A stretch of DNA of 64,000 nucleotides from Monomorium pharaonis (lineage: Eukaryota; Arthropoda; Insecta; Hymenoptera; Formicidae). The stretch lies in contig NC_050474.1 in NCBI RefSeq assembly GCF_013373865.1, forward strand, positions 12,178,886 to 12,242,885. The letters run 5' to 3'. A model generated the notes under the pieces. It made no database searches, was not told the DNA's origin, and saw only the letters and a list, made by a program, of their open reading frames with translations. Below, in pieces: positions 52,520 through 62,930 of this stretch. Each line of letters opens with the position of its first letter. Within the stretch, counting starts at the first letter, position 1. A program made the position numbers and the translations under genes.

Positions 52520-54699
52520 TCAGCGAATAAATTTTCCTCCCCCCAGCTCCACCTCCCCCCATTTCACCCTGCCCATCATCTCCTCCAAATCCGCCAACAT
52601 AAAATTGAATAACACTGGACTCAAAAGGCACCCCTGTCTCATCCCCCTTGCTGTCCAAAAACTCGCGCTTATTTCCTCCTCCACTCCCACCCTACTTCTC
52701 GTTTCTCTCAGAACTTCCTCTACCCTTCTTATCAATCCTTCTTTCACTCTCCTCTCTCTCATTGACTTGCATAGCACCTTTCTGTCCACCGAGTCAAACG
52801 CTGCTTTTAGGTTGACAAACACTGCCACCACTTTACTCCCCTTTTTTCTATCCCCATATTTACTAGAAAATTTAGCGTGTAAATGTTGTCCATTGATCCC
52901 TTTCCTTTTCTGAATCCCGTCTGGTTTTCCGGTACCATCCCCTCTCTCTCTATCTGTTCTTTCACTCTCTCTGTCAATATTGCTGCGTATATTTTGTAGA
53001 GCGTGGGTGTCAGCGACACCCCTTGTAGTCTTTTACCGTCTTTCCCTCCCCCTTTTTAGCTATCGGAACTATGGTACTTTCCCTCCAGTCATCCAGCCAT
53101 CCCTTCCCCCTCTCCAAACTCTGTTGCAAAATTCCCTTGCCCACTCTTCCAACCCCCCCCCCCCACGGTACTTCCACGTTTCATTCGGTATCCCATCTAG
53201 ACCCGCTGCTTTTTTATTCTTTAGTCTCCTTAGCACGTAGTTAAATTCTTCCCTGGTCACTTTTCCTTCTGTATCCCTTTCTCGGTCCCTCCCCATCCCC
53301 ATCACCACCCTTCCGTCCACTCCTCCTAACAAATTCATGAAATGCTTCCTCCACTCCTCTATTCCTATCTCCTCATTTACTTCCCTTTCCTCTCTTCCGC
53401 TCCTTATTAACTATCGTCCACACGTCTTTCTCTCTTCTAATGTCCATCGCCATTTTCTCCCATCTCTCGTTCTCCTCCTTCCTCTTTTCCTCACACATAC
53501 GTTTATACTCTAATCTCTTTCTCTTAAGTCATCTCTCCTTGTTCTCTTCCTCTTTTCCACCTCCTCAGGTTACCTCTTACCTTCATTTTCTTCCTCTTAC
53601 ACTCCTCGTCCCATTAGTCCCTCCCTCCCCCTTACGCCCTCCTTCTTTTTCCACCCCCTTTATCGCGCCTTTATCTCCTCCACTTCCCCCTTATTCTCCT
53701 CTAATTCCTTCATCTTTCTCTCTTATCCCTTCTAATTTCTCTCTGAAGCTTTTTTTACCCTCCTCATCTCATATATTCCTCTCACCTCTGATCTTTTTCC
53801 TTCTCCGCTCTCTTCTCTCCTGCTCGCATCTTATCCTGATTTCCAATAGTTGATGATCGGAATCCACCATATCTCCCACCACCATCTCTACAACATTATC
53901 CTTGATCTCTCTATTTTCTATTATGTAGTCTATAATTGTCCTATTTTTTTCTTCCGTGAATGTTTATTCTCTTTCTTCAACACCCACCGTGTTCCCATTG
54001 AATATCATCCACCCCTTCTCCTCTATGAAATTTACTAGTTGTTTGCCTTCTCCATTTATCTTTCCATCCTTCGATTTTCTGCTCCCACTCCTTTCGACTT
54101 TTTTCTTAATCTCTCCTTCTCTGATCCCCCCCTCCCTACCTGTTCTTGCATTGAAGTCACCCCCTACTATTGTCCTCCTCCTTCTGAATACTACTCCCTA
54201 TCTATTCATCCATGACCTCTAGCATTTCCTTCATCTTTCCATTTCCTATGTACACTCCCACTACCTTCCAAGTTTCCCATCTACCCTTATCCCCAACTAT
54301 TAACCCTTCTCCTCTTGTTTCTATTGCCAATTATTTATTTGCCAGCTCTTTCCTTATCCCCATTATCTCTTCTATTGCCCTTCCTTTCCTGTTTCTTTTA
54401 AACGTCCAACTTGCCCCCATACATAACCCTTCGAGAATCTACTTTTCCATCTCCCCCAATCTCTCCACCAACCATGTCTCCGATAAACAGAAAACATCCC
54501 ACTCCTTTAATTCTTTCCAAAAACGTTTATTCTTATTTTTTATTCCCGCTACGTTCCAGAATGCTACCCTCCATATCTTATCCCTTCCCTCTCCCTTCCC
54601 CCTCCTTTGTCCCTCTCCACCTTCACCCCTCTTTCTTCTCCCTCTCTTTTCCTTCCGACCTTTCTTTCTTCTCACCCTTCCTCTCGCTGCCTCTACCAT
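52520..54699 (-). pseudogene. LINE ORF2: endonuclease and RT N-terminal part
   Basis: Apurinic-type endonuclease motifs appear in order on the minus strand: VAFWNVAGIKNK and FCLSETWLVE (54439-54600), GDFNARTG (near 54150), SDHQLLEI (near 53845). RT follows: KKAAGLDGIPNETWKY (near 53200), GFRKGKGSMDNIYTL (near 52910), VFVNLKAAFDSVDR (52780-52825), GMRQGCLLSPVLFNFMLADL (near 52600), and the catalytic YADD close to 52515. Frameshifts occur at several places, so the protein cannot be made. The enzyme would nick DNA and reverse transcribe its own RNA at the nick. Confidence 0.82.
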
Positions 54700-54807
54700 C
54701 CCTCAAAACTTGCCTCTCCTCGTCTCATTTCCACCAGGTCCATTGATCCTAATACTCTAAGTTCTATTCCCTTTACTCTTTTCCTCCCTTGCTATTTATT
54801 CTAACTT

Positions 54808-55526
54808 TCATCTCATTTTCTTCTCCATCCACGTCCAATCATCTCTTACTCTTTCCTTCTTTCCCCTTAATTTACTTTTCTTCCTCATGATTTCACTCTT
54901 TTGTTTCACCTTGCCCATCTTTACTATTACCGCCTCTCTCCCGTTTTTTCCTCCCCCCCCCATTTTCTTAATCTGCTCGATTTCTGCTTTTACTCCTATA
55001 TCCCTAAACAGGTCTTTCACCGCCCTCTCTCTGTTTCCCTCCTTTACTTTTTCTCTTCTCTTTCCCTCCTCTCCATTCTTCACTCCACTCCCCTTAGTCT
55101 TCTCTGCCATCCGTCCCCTCCCTGCTCTCCCGCCTCTCTCTCTCTCTTTTTTGCCCCTTTGACTGCTTTTCCCTCCCTAATTCTTTCACCTCCCCCTTTA
55201 GTTTTCTTACCACCTCTCTCCATTTTCTCCTTTCCCTTTCCCACTCCTCTTTCCACCTCCTAATTCCTCGCTTCATTTCCTCTATCTCTTCACTCATTCT
55301 CCTCTCCTGCTCCTTTATCTTTCTAATTTCGTTCCCCAATTCTTTTTTCATTTCTGTAATATCGTCCTTTACCACACCCATTAACCCTCTCCATTCCTTC
55401 TCCCTCCCCTCTCTCTAGTCCTCCCTTTTTCTCTTCATCCTCTTCAGCCACTCTTCCACGCTGCCTTCCCCCTCTTTCCCTCCTTCTTACCTCATCTTCC
55501 TCTCCCCCTCTTTGCTCCGTCACCAT
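54808..55526 (-). pseudogene. LINE ORF1-like coiled-coil protein
   Basis: Three overlapping frames (55323-55526, 55094-55381, 54808-55110) carry a continuous Glu/Lys/Arg-rich, heptad-like protein (ITEMKKELGNEIRKIKEQER; EIEQIKKMGGGGKNG). This fits a coiled-coil nucleic-acid-binding ORF1 upstream of ORF2. No zinc knuckle or RRM was recognised. At least two frameshifts. Confidence 0.5.
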
Positions 55527-55869
55527 CTTATTTCCTCTTACTTAAAAATTTTATCCCGACTACTGGTTTGTTCTGTTACCGCGCTTTCCTCTTTCTATTA
55601 TCCCGATCCTAAGTTCTTCTCACTACCGCCTACCACGTCCCGTGTGAACGGGCCTTACTCTTGTCGCGCTGTCCTGCCCCTACTCGCTTCCGATCTTGAC
55701 TCTGTCTAATCAATGGTTCCCGCCCAAGTGATCGCGTGTTGCTCCCCTCGCCTCCTCCACTCATGCACCTCTCATCTCTCACTCCACTCTCACTAACTCT
55801 CCGCCTTTTCCCGCTCTCTCTCACACTCTCTCGCCTTTACTCTTGATAAGATAAATAATTTTTTAGCGT

Positions 55870-56884
55870 GCTAGACATGCTACGGTATAGATTGCAAATA
55901 GAAGAAACGGTTATTTATATTTTGCTAATGTTTAGATTCTTTATTGCTTTTTTTTGTAAGAAACCGTGAAACCTTGCTTCGAACCCATGTGTTCGCGACT
56001 TGGCGAAGAGATCGCTACTTAACCCTTGAGGATGTTAAGCAGTGTGAGAGGACATGTGTGGAACAGGTGTTAAGTAAAATGCACTGCGGTTACATGTCAC
56101 GTGGACTCATCATGATGTCCGAGTCATACCATATATTTATCACAGATCTTAATTGATACACATTATACGTGTTTACTGTTTAATGAGCACAAGAATAAAT
56201 GTCTGGATGAGAATAATGTCTTGATCACTTACACGGGAAAGATTATATTAATCTATTGCCGGTCGTGATGATAATGCCTGTGAGCCGGTATCACGCGGCG
56301 CCGGCGTGCGCGTGGTGAGCGTGATTCTCTCGATGGTGATGTACCTGAGCAATAATTATGAGTCTCTCTTAATTCCTGAATGAGTCCTTCTGTTGAGCAA
56401 TCTCTGAACAGGTATTTAAAGATCCCACGAATAGACTTCAGCACAAAACTACGTTAAAACGATCGCACGAAATACAACGTGAATCGCCGCCATAGAGCAC
56501 AAGTACCGAAGTAAATTAATTCTGGTGATATGCGCATGCTGGCGCGCATGCTGGCGCTCATGCTGGCGCACCACGATCTACGCGAACGGTGATCGATAAC
56601 TGCTGCCATCTGACGTGACGGCGCAAGCTCAGTACATACTGAATCCCGAACACCATGTTGTTTTATATTTTTATCTTCAGAATTTATTGTTTGTTGACTC
56701 GATATTCAAAAGGAGTTGAAATTATCAACTTGTTCGTTTCGTCCATCCATGTTTGTCGTCAGGTTTCTAACGGACTAATCCTAGACGCATAAAAAATTAT
56801 CGGAGACCGTTGAAACGGAATCCTTTTTGTAATCTTATTTGTTTCGCTGACGAAGGGGAGTCGTGGAGTCTGCCGGACGTAACA
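55870..56884 (-). repeat. possible LTR block, minus strand
   Basis: On the minus strand it starts TGTTACGTCCGGCAGACTCC at 56884, the same opening as the block ending at 24689. A TTTAAATACC-like box is near 56413 and AATAAAGAATC is near 55940. It includes a 12-bp tandem motif GCGCATGCTGGC (56530-56565). The left limit is a guess. The plus-strand frame 55944-56156 was not recognised. Confidence 0.33.
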
Positions 56885-57160
56885 TTATAATACTATATAT
56901 TTATATTAACTGCATTCCTGTATGTATTATTTTTTATGTGACAGTTGCACAATATTAGAGTATTCATGTTGTTTTCACACAGTGTTCATTCTGTCTGTGT
57001 CTCATATTTCACATTCATATTTTATATTCGTCATGTCACGGCATTATATATGAAATAGAAATCCCCTATTAATAAAAGTTTTGTATCTTTATTAATGATG
57101 TTACGTGTCATTTTCACATCAGTATCAAGTGTATCTAACGTGTACTTGATTATTCTATTA
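56885..57160. other. no gene recognised
   Basis: AT-rich sequence without a reading frame of note. Confidence 0.4.
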
Positions 57161-57162
57161 AA

Positions 57163-57534
57163 TTGTTTAAATTTTTTATCAAACAAAGCATAATGTTACA
57201 CATAAATGTTGCAAATGTTCTTAATATGTTAATTGTTTTATTTCAAATTATACTTATTTCCCAGATGCCTATAAATAGAATAGAAATACAATTATATGAA
57301 GTGATACAGAATATTATAACAAATAATATAGCATTTGTTATACAAACCGATACTGCTTTGAAATTTCAAAATTATTGGGAAGTGGATTTAAGTAGCGCAG
57401 AGTTTGTAACAGATAAAAAAGAAGAATTTCTAGAAAATGATAACGATAATTATAAACCTGATAATAATTGTGAACCAGAAAATGAAAGTTGGAGTACTTT
57501 TATTGCATTTTGTGGAATGCATATTCTTTCTTAA
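57163..57534 (+). other. unidentified open frame, possibly an exon remnant
   Basis: 123-codon frame. The convincing part starts after an acceptor-like TTATTTCCCAG (near 57264), reads MPINRIEIQLYEVIQNIITN and YWEVDLSSAEFV and ends with an Asn/Asp/Glu-rich stretch. This could be an exon of a decayed transposase or a host gene. The part before the acceptor looks like AT-rich noncoding DNA. I do not recognise a family. Confidence 0.25.
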
Positions 57535-57639
57535 TGCATATTATTTCTATCGTAATTATACTTGGAGATCAATGTTAATGTCAACTATCATCAGTATGGT
57601 TAACAACAAAGCGTTTTCTTTTGTAATTATATGATAGAG

Positions 57640-58560
57640 AACTTAGAGTTTCTTCTATCGTTAACACATTATTAATTACGATAGATTCCAACAGAACTAT
57701 TAAACACGATGTTTCCGTAGATATTTCGTCATATTCCAACGATAAAATATACTTTCCTAACAGAAAACGAGAGAACGATAGACAATGATATCACTTCTTG
57801 AAATTCTTTCTTTTTGATTTAGAGAAGTAATGGATTACGAAAGAAAAATCAATTAGATTCTCGTATTTTTGTTGGTATCTATTCCAAATCAATCAGTGAA
57901 AATCTGTCGTAATTAATAATGTAATTAAAGATAAAAGAAATTTAAGTTCCCTATAGTTATGAAAAAAAAACTCTTCGTTGTATTAACAATACTTGATATT
58001 GAACATTGATCTCTAAACATAATTATCGTAGAAAGCATGATCTATTGTATAATCGTTACATCAAGAAATATTTTTCTATCGTGTTATAAACAAAGAATGT
58101 AACATATTATATGGATATATCGCGCACATTTTGTAATTTTCTAATTAAATATTTACGAAAAGAGAATGTATGAAGAACCAATCGTAGATATTAATCGTGA
58201 TAAATTTTCGTTAATTTAACATTCCATGGATAAAAAACAATAAAAAATGATAAAAGAATTTGATGCGGCAAATACTATAATACACTTATAAAAGGAAATT
58301 ATTAATTTGAGAATAAATCGAAAATTTATGGTAATTTTTTATCAATGTTTTCATCAAGGATTTATCAGTACGATACAATTCGATCAGAAACAAAGTTAGA
58401 ATTGTATGATACTGTAAATAAGATATTTAAGAAAAAGAAAGAATCTATCATGAATGTACGGAAAGCTTTTATTAATTTACTTATTCATAATTACGATAGA
58501 AATTAGATTATTTGTAGATTCCATAAGTTTCTATCGCTTTCTCTCTTTTGACTTTTTTAA
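57640..58560. repeat. AT-rich inverted-repeat element with ATCGT/ACGAT motifs
   Basis: TTTCTTCTATCG and AATTACGATAGATTCC at the left, and AATTACGATAGAAATTAG with GATTCCATAAGTTTCTATCG at the right, pair imperfectly. ACGATA/TATCGT motifs recur between them about every 60-100 bp. Probably a diverged MITE. No coding signal. Confidence 0.35.
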
Positions 58561-58599
58561 TCACAGAAGTTTATTACGGTTTTAATTTGTCTTATCTTT

Positions 58600-58945
58600 G
58601 CTAACTCCTAATTTTGTCAAGTAATCGCGAATGTGCGTAGTGGCCATCGCCACGAGTGTAGGCGCGGTGCGGCGAGACGCAAGGGCGGCGAAGCACAGGT
58701 AGTGGCGCCGCTTCTCCTCTTTTCTCCCGCCGCTGGCAGCCAATGCTTAACACAGTGGGCCGCGCTACAGCTCGAGCGTCTCGGCTCTTCGCATGGCGCG
58801 CTCTCATTCGTAGAATTTAAAAAATTAATACCTCGATTATTGGTGGACCTAATCCAAGACAATATTGAACTTTTTTATGTTCATCTTGATCCTGTCCATT
58901 TTTTAATTACGGATTGGCTTCCGGTCACATTTCACCCTATATATT
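58600..58945. other. GC-rich island with short frames
   Basis: About 200 bp of CpG-rich sequence (CGAGTGTAGGCGCGGTGCGG) abruptly inside AT-rich DNA, then a frame reading RLLVDLIQDNIELFYVHLDP. It may be a captured gene fragment, a promoter island or transposon coding DNA. Not recognised. Confidence 0.3.
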
Positions 58946-59192
58946 ATAATGTGTAATGTAATACGTAAGATTTATAACTTTTTCTTAATATTTGATAATA
59001 TAAATAATATTGGAATTATAGTAGAATCATTAGTTAAAATAAATATAAGAGAAAGTTTTATTTTAATTAGTAATAATTATAAATTCTTTAAAAACTGTGA
59101 TATAAATACAATGTATCAGATATGTACAAATAACAAAATGGAAATATAAATATCGTTGTGTAACCGAAAAAATTATTTAAAATAAAATATAA

Positions 59193-61174
59193 ATGTTTAT
59201 AATAATAATAATATTTATTGCTTGCTCCCAAGCGCGATGTACAAGCGGACCTCCGTTCCGCTTACAAACTCAACTTATCTCTATACTTAAATCTAAAAAA
59301 CCCTATACAATTTCGCCACTCAAACCACACTAGCATTCATCAAAAAAGAGAAAGAGCATTCACACCAGTCATTCCCATTCACACGTGGACCTCAGTTTCC
59401 GCTGTTCATTCTTACCATTCCTTTTTCCTCACACTCATCCATCCACACGTACTCTCCCTCCTTCCCTTCTTTTCCCTGCTTCTTCCCTCCTCCTCCTCTT
59501 TTATTCTCCTATTTTCCCTTAACCCATTCAATTTTTCTATCCACCATTCTTCTCCCCCCCTCCCTAATATTTCCTCCACCATTTTTTGCCAACCTTTTTG
59601 CACCCCCAATATACACATTCATTCGAAACATGCTCCCACGTCTCCCCCCAACCACATAACCTACAACTTCTCTTATCCTCCTCCTCCCAGTATCTACTCC
59701 TTCTCATTGCCGCCCCCAACCTATACCTTGCCACCCTCTGCCATCTTTTCTTCTCCCAATTCTTCTTCAAATATCCCAGAATTCCATCCCCTTTCACTCT
59801 CCAGTACCACCTATTGTATTTTGACTCTTTAATCCCCTCCCATCTTTCCTTCCTTTGCTTATCCCTCTTTCTCTTTACCAAAACCTCTTCTCTTAATTCA
59901 CCTTCTTCTCTCAGCTTTTCCACCTCCTCCACTCTCCACCCCCTCGTCTCATAAAAATTCCTTTTTTCTTCTTTCCATCCTGTTCTTGTCTTAACCTCCC
60001 TTGCTTTCTTCTTTATCTTTTCCCAGCATCTCCTAGCTAACTCTCCTCCTCCGCCTTCCTCTAACTTCTTTTCATACCCCATGCTCTCATTTCAGCTCTT
60101 CCCTCCAGTCTATCCCTCTGTAATTCTTCTCTCATCATATAACCTGGTACACTTCTCTCTACTCCTAACATCCATCTCAAGTAAACTTTCCTGCAAATTC
60201 TCTACCCCTTTTCTCATCTTCCATCCCCAGATCTCAACTCCATAACTCATCACCGACCACACCAACCTATCAAATAACCAGTCTTCTCCCCCAATCCTTT
60301 CCAAATTTCCCTATCCCCCATACCTGCCCTAAAATCGCCGAACCCTTTCTTACTCTTTCTTCTACGTGTCCATCCTGCTTACCGTTTGCTAACAAAGTGT
60401 ATCCCAAAACTTAAATTTATTCACCTCCTCTATCTTCTTTCCCTTCCATCTCCAACTTACCTTCTTCTTTCTTCCCCCACCTCTCTTACATCTCATTATC
60501 TTCGTTTTTTCCGTGTTTACCTCTAACTTTTTCCTATCCAAATAATTCTCCAGTTTACCCATCAGTTTACCTTCTCATCCCCTCTTCATCCTTTGCTATT
60601 AGTACTACATCATCTGCATATGCCAGCGAGTATACTTTCTTCCCTCTTAATTCAATTCCCCCCCACCCTCCTTTCTCCAATTCCGCATCCAAATTCGCCA
60701 ACAACACTGTAAAAAGACTCGGACTCAGCGGGCAACCCTGTCTTAACCCCCTTTCTGTCCAGAACTTCTTCTCCTCTGTTTTTCCTACCTTCACTTTGCT
60801 TCCTGTCTCCCTTAATACTTCACCACATCTTTTTACTAGTCCTTCCCTTACCCCTCCTTCCCTCATCGCTGTTATCAAAACCTCTCTGTCTACCGAATCG
60901 AATGCTGCCTTCATGTCTATAAATAATAGTACTAGCCCCCCCCCTTTTCTCTATTTGCCTATTGACCAGATAATTTAGAACATATATATTACCTATTGTA
61001 CCCCAACCCTTCCTAAACCCTGCTTGACTCGGAGGCAAAATATTCTTTCCTTCTAACTTTGCTCTTAATCTTTCTGCCAAAATTGCCGTATACACATGTT
61101 AAAAAATACACATTATATGCCGTTTGTGTTAACGTCACTCCTCTATATTCCTCCACTACTACCCCTTCCCCTAC

Positions 61175-61175
<1 letters not shown>
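59193..61175 (-). mobile_element. 5'-truncated LINE, second copy
   Basis: Same group as the LINE at 50120-55850, minus strand. The 3' end carries a TAT/ATA trinucleotide run (TAATAATAATAATATT at 59195-59215) after AGCAATAAATATT, the same tail design. It holds only the RT and the C-terminal part, and the 5' end stops at a (TA)n tract beside a MITE arm. 5' truncation is typical of target-primed reverse transcription. Confidence 0.82.
59412..61095 (-). pseudogene. LINE ORF2 RT and C-terminal zinc finger, frameshifted
   Basis: Frames from the 5' side: MYTAILAERLRAKLE with GFRKGWGTIGNIYVLNYL (60820-61095), MKAAFDSVDREVLITAM, GLRQGCPLSPSLFTVLLANL and the catalytic YADDVVLIAKDEEG (60567-60914), LVWSVMSYGVEIWGWKMRK (60110-60304), then a Lys/Arg/Trp-rich segment with the CCHC-type motif CRLCGWGETWEHVSNEC (59564-60082). 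At least four frameshifts. Residues of the RT active site are intact in the DNA, but the gene is not translatable as a whole. Confidence 0.82.

Positions 61176-61177
<2 letters not shown>

Positions 61178-61217
<40 letters not shown>
61178..61217. repeat. (TA)n microsatellite
   Basis: About 40 bp of TA repeats at the junction between the truncated LINE and a CAGGGTG element arm, a plausible insertion target for both. Confidence 0.9.
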
Positions 61218-61220
<3 letters not shown>

Positions 61221-61456
61221 GGTGATTCAAAATAACTATATGTCCTTGCATAGACGTATTCTTAGTAATATTCTGAGTCAACTTTTTCTTTCGCAAAAAA
61301 TTATCCAGAGCTTAGATTTCTAGATATAATAAGAAATAGTTTACGTATCCTGAATCGGATACAACAGGTAAGCAGGGGTGGCACAATTCACCGCTGCTCG
61401 CGGGCACCACGAGCACTGCGAGGCGTCTGCTGCGCTCAATAATCGATAATCATCTA
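61218..61456. mobile_element. single arm of the CAGGGTGATTCAAAATA element
   Basis: Nearly identical to 40511-40750, from CAGGGTGATTCAAAATAAC to CAATAATCGATAATCATCT, after which the sequence diverges. It is either half of an element whose other arm lies beyond a deletion, or the terminal arm of a longer autonomous copy that includes the decayed frames that follow. Confidence 0.75.
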
Positions 61457-61459
61457 AAC

Positions 61460-62434
61460 CTTTATCGTTATTTCTTTTGATATATTCCGTAGCTAATAAA
61501 TGTCTTAATGTTTTTAAAGGAGTAACAAGTCGTGCAGCGACAGACGGCGTTTTAATTGTATTACTGTCTGAATCAAATTGAGTTACATCTTTAGTAGCAC
61601 ATAATCACAAAACACATAAATCGTAATGGCGTGGTTGATAAATTGAGGTAAAATCAATGATATTTGAATTAAATTTTCTAATAAAAATTAAGTAAAGCTT
61701 TAAAAGTTTTAATTCTGCTTTTATCATGTCATGATGACGTTGATTTGTAAATTTTCTACATAATTTTAGACTAATTTTCTACATAATTTATTTGCGCAAA
61801 GTATCACTAATTCATCATATCTTATTATTCCACACATGTCGTCGTCTCTTAAAATAGAAAAATTATTTTTCTAACTATTAATATCACTGTGTATCCGTGC
61901 TTGTACTTTTTTTCGAAGCATTAAAACTCTCTTACCGATTCCTCCTTGGTTACAATGTTGCCATATATTATTTTTTAAAGTAACCCTTACACTTTGAACA
62001 GCAAGTAAAATCTGACGCAGGTTAATTTTTGTAGGTCTGCGAGATACTATTAAATCTCCTGCATTATACAAAAAGCTGGTATTATACATAAAGTTTCCTT
62101 TTTTCTAATAGTATCTATATTATATAAACATTAAAAAATGTAAGGTATATTTATTTACTTGAAAGCTAATACCATTATTTATTTAAAAAATTAACCAAAA
62201 TTTAATTTACCTTGGTGATCGACAAAATTTTTGTCTGTTAATACATTTAAAAATCTATTCCATATAATAGAATCATTGTTATTATCTATAAAAATATTAA
62301 TATCCGTACACATATAACTAATGTCTATGCAAGTATAATTTTTATTAAAATATTTCATTACTTTTCGTCTCGCATTTATCAAAATTGCTGACAACATTTG
62401 TGCTCTTGGAACGATTTCATTCAACACACACACA

Positions 62435-62483
<49 letters not shown>

Positions 62484-62490
62484 CTAGAAA
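61460..62490 (-). pseudogene. decayed coding remnant of unknown element
   Basis: Minus-strand pieces: a frame at 62191-62481 (ICTDINIFIDNNNDS-like AT-biased sequence), NAGDLIVSRRPTKINLRQIL and LAVQSVRVTLKNNIWQHC (61871-62070), KVQARIHSD, DDDMCGIIRYDELVILCANK (near 61800), and SVAARLVTPLKTLRHLLATE (near 61490-61560). Order and spacing suggest one gene with stops and frameshifts. I cannot name the family. It sits next to the arm at 61218-61456 and might be the protein of that element (inference). Confidence 0.4.
62423..62481. repeat. (CA)n microsatellite
   Basis: About 58 bp of CA repeats with one TA variant. The poly-(Val-Cys) frame through it is an artefact. Confidence 0.95.
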
Positions 62491-62499
62491 ATAGTTATC

Positions 62500-62930
62500 T
62501 TATTATATAAATTTTACATGTTTTGTATATTTACATATAAGCATTATATATTTATTTATTATTTATCATATATTTATTTAAACACAAAATTGGACAGTTT
62601 CTTACATTTTTTTACATTTTGGATAACATTTTTTTTTAATGAAATTTTGAAAGTTTTCTCAAGTTTTTTCTCAAAGTTGCCATGTTTTGTCTAGCAATAT
62701 TACTTTTAGAAACTGAAAAATCAAGAGTATATGTATGAAAGTTATACTACACTTATGTAAATTATAATAATAATTAAATATTCAAATAAGTTATGTCACC
62801 TATATTATCAACTATTTTATCGCCCAGCGATTCAATTATAGGTGTGTCATAAACTTTATTTTTGGAAAGACTTGATTTATCACCTAGAAGAACAATAATA
62901 GCAAATGTATATTGGTATAATTATATTTAT
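62500..62930. other. no gene recognised
   Basis: AT-rich DNA without repeat or coding structure that I can identify. Confidence 0.45.

Larger units (their letters stand above)
50120..55850 (-). mobile_element. near full-length APE-type LINE, broken
   Basis: The minus strand holds, in order from 55850: a long A/G-rich 5' region, a coiled-coil ORF1, an ORF2 with endonuclease, reverse transcriptase and a C-terminal zinc-finger region, then a 3' tail ending in a TAC trinucleotide run (50120-50155 on the plus strand as GTAGTAGTAGTAG) after AGCAATAAAG. Strong strand bias (C/T on the plus strand) runs throughout. It resembles ant LINEs of the R1/jockey group, but the clade is not certain. A foldback element (51655-52501) splits ORF2. 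Confidence 0.82.

Noticed and set aside
50398..55263. Many plus-strand frames rich in Ser, Pro, Leu and Phe
   Set aside because: They are the complement of the purine-rich LINE coding strand. The minus strand carries recognisable endonuclease and RT motifs. The same applies to 59218-59954.
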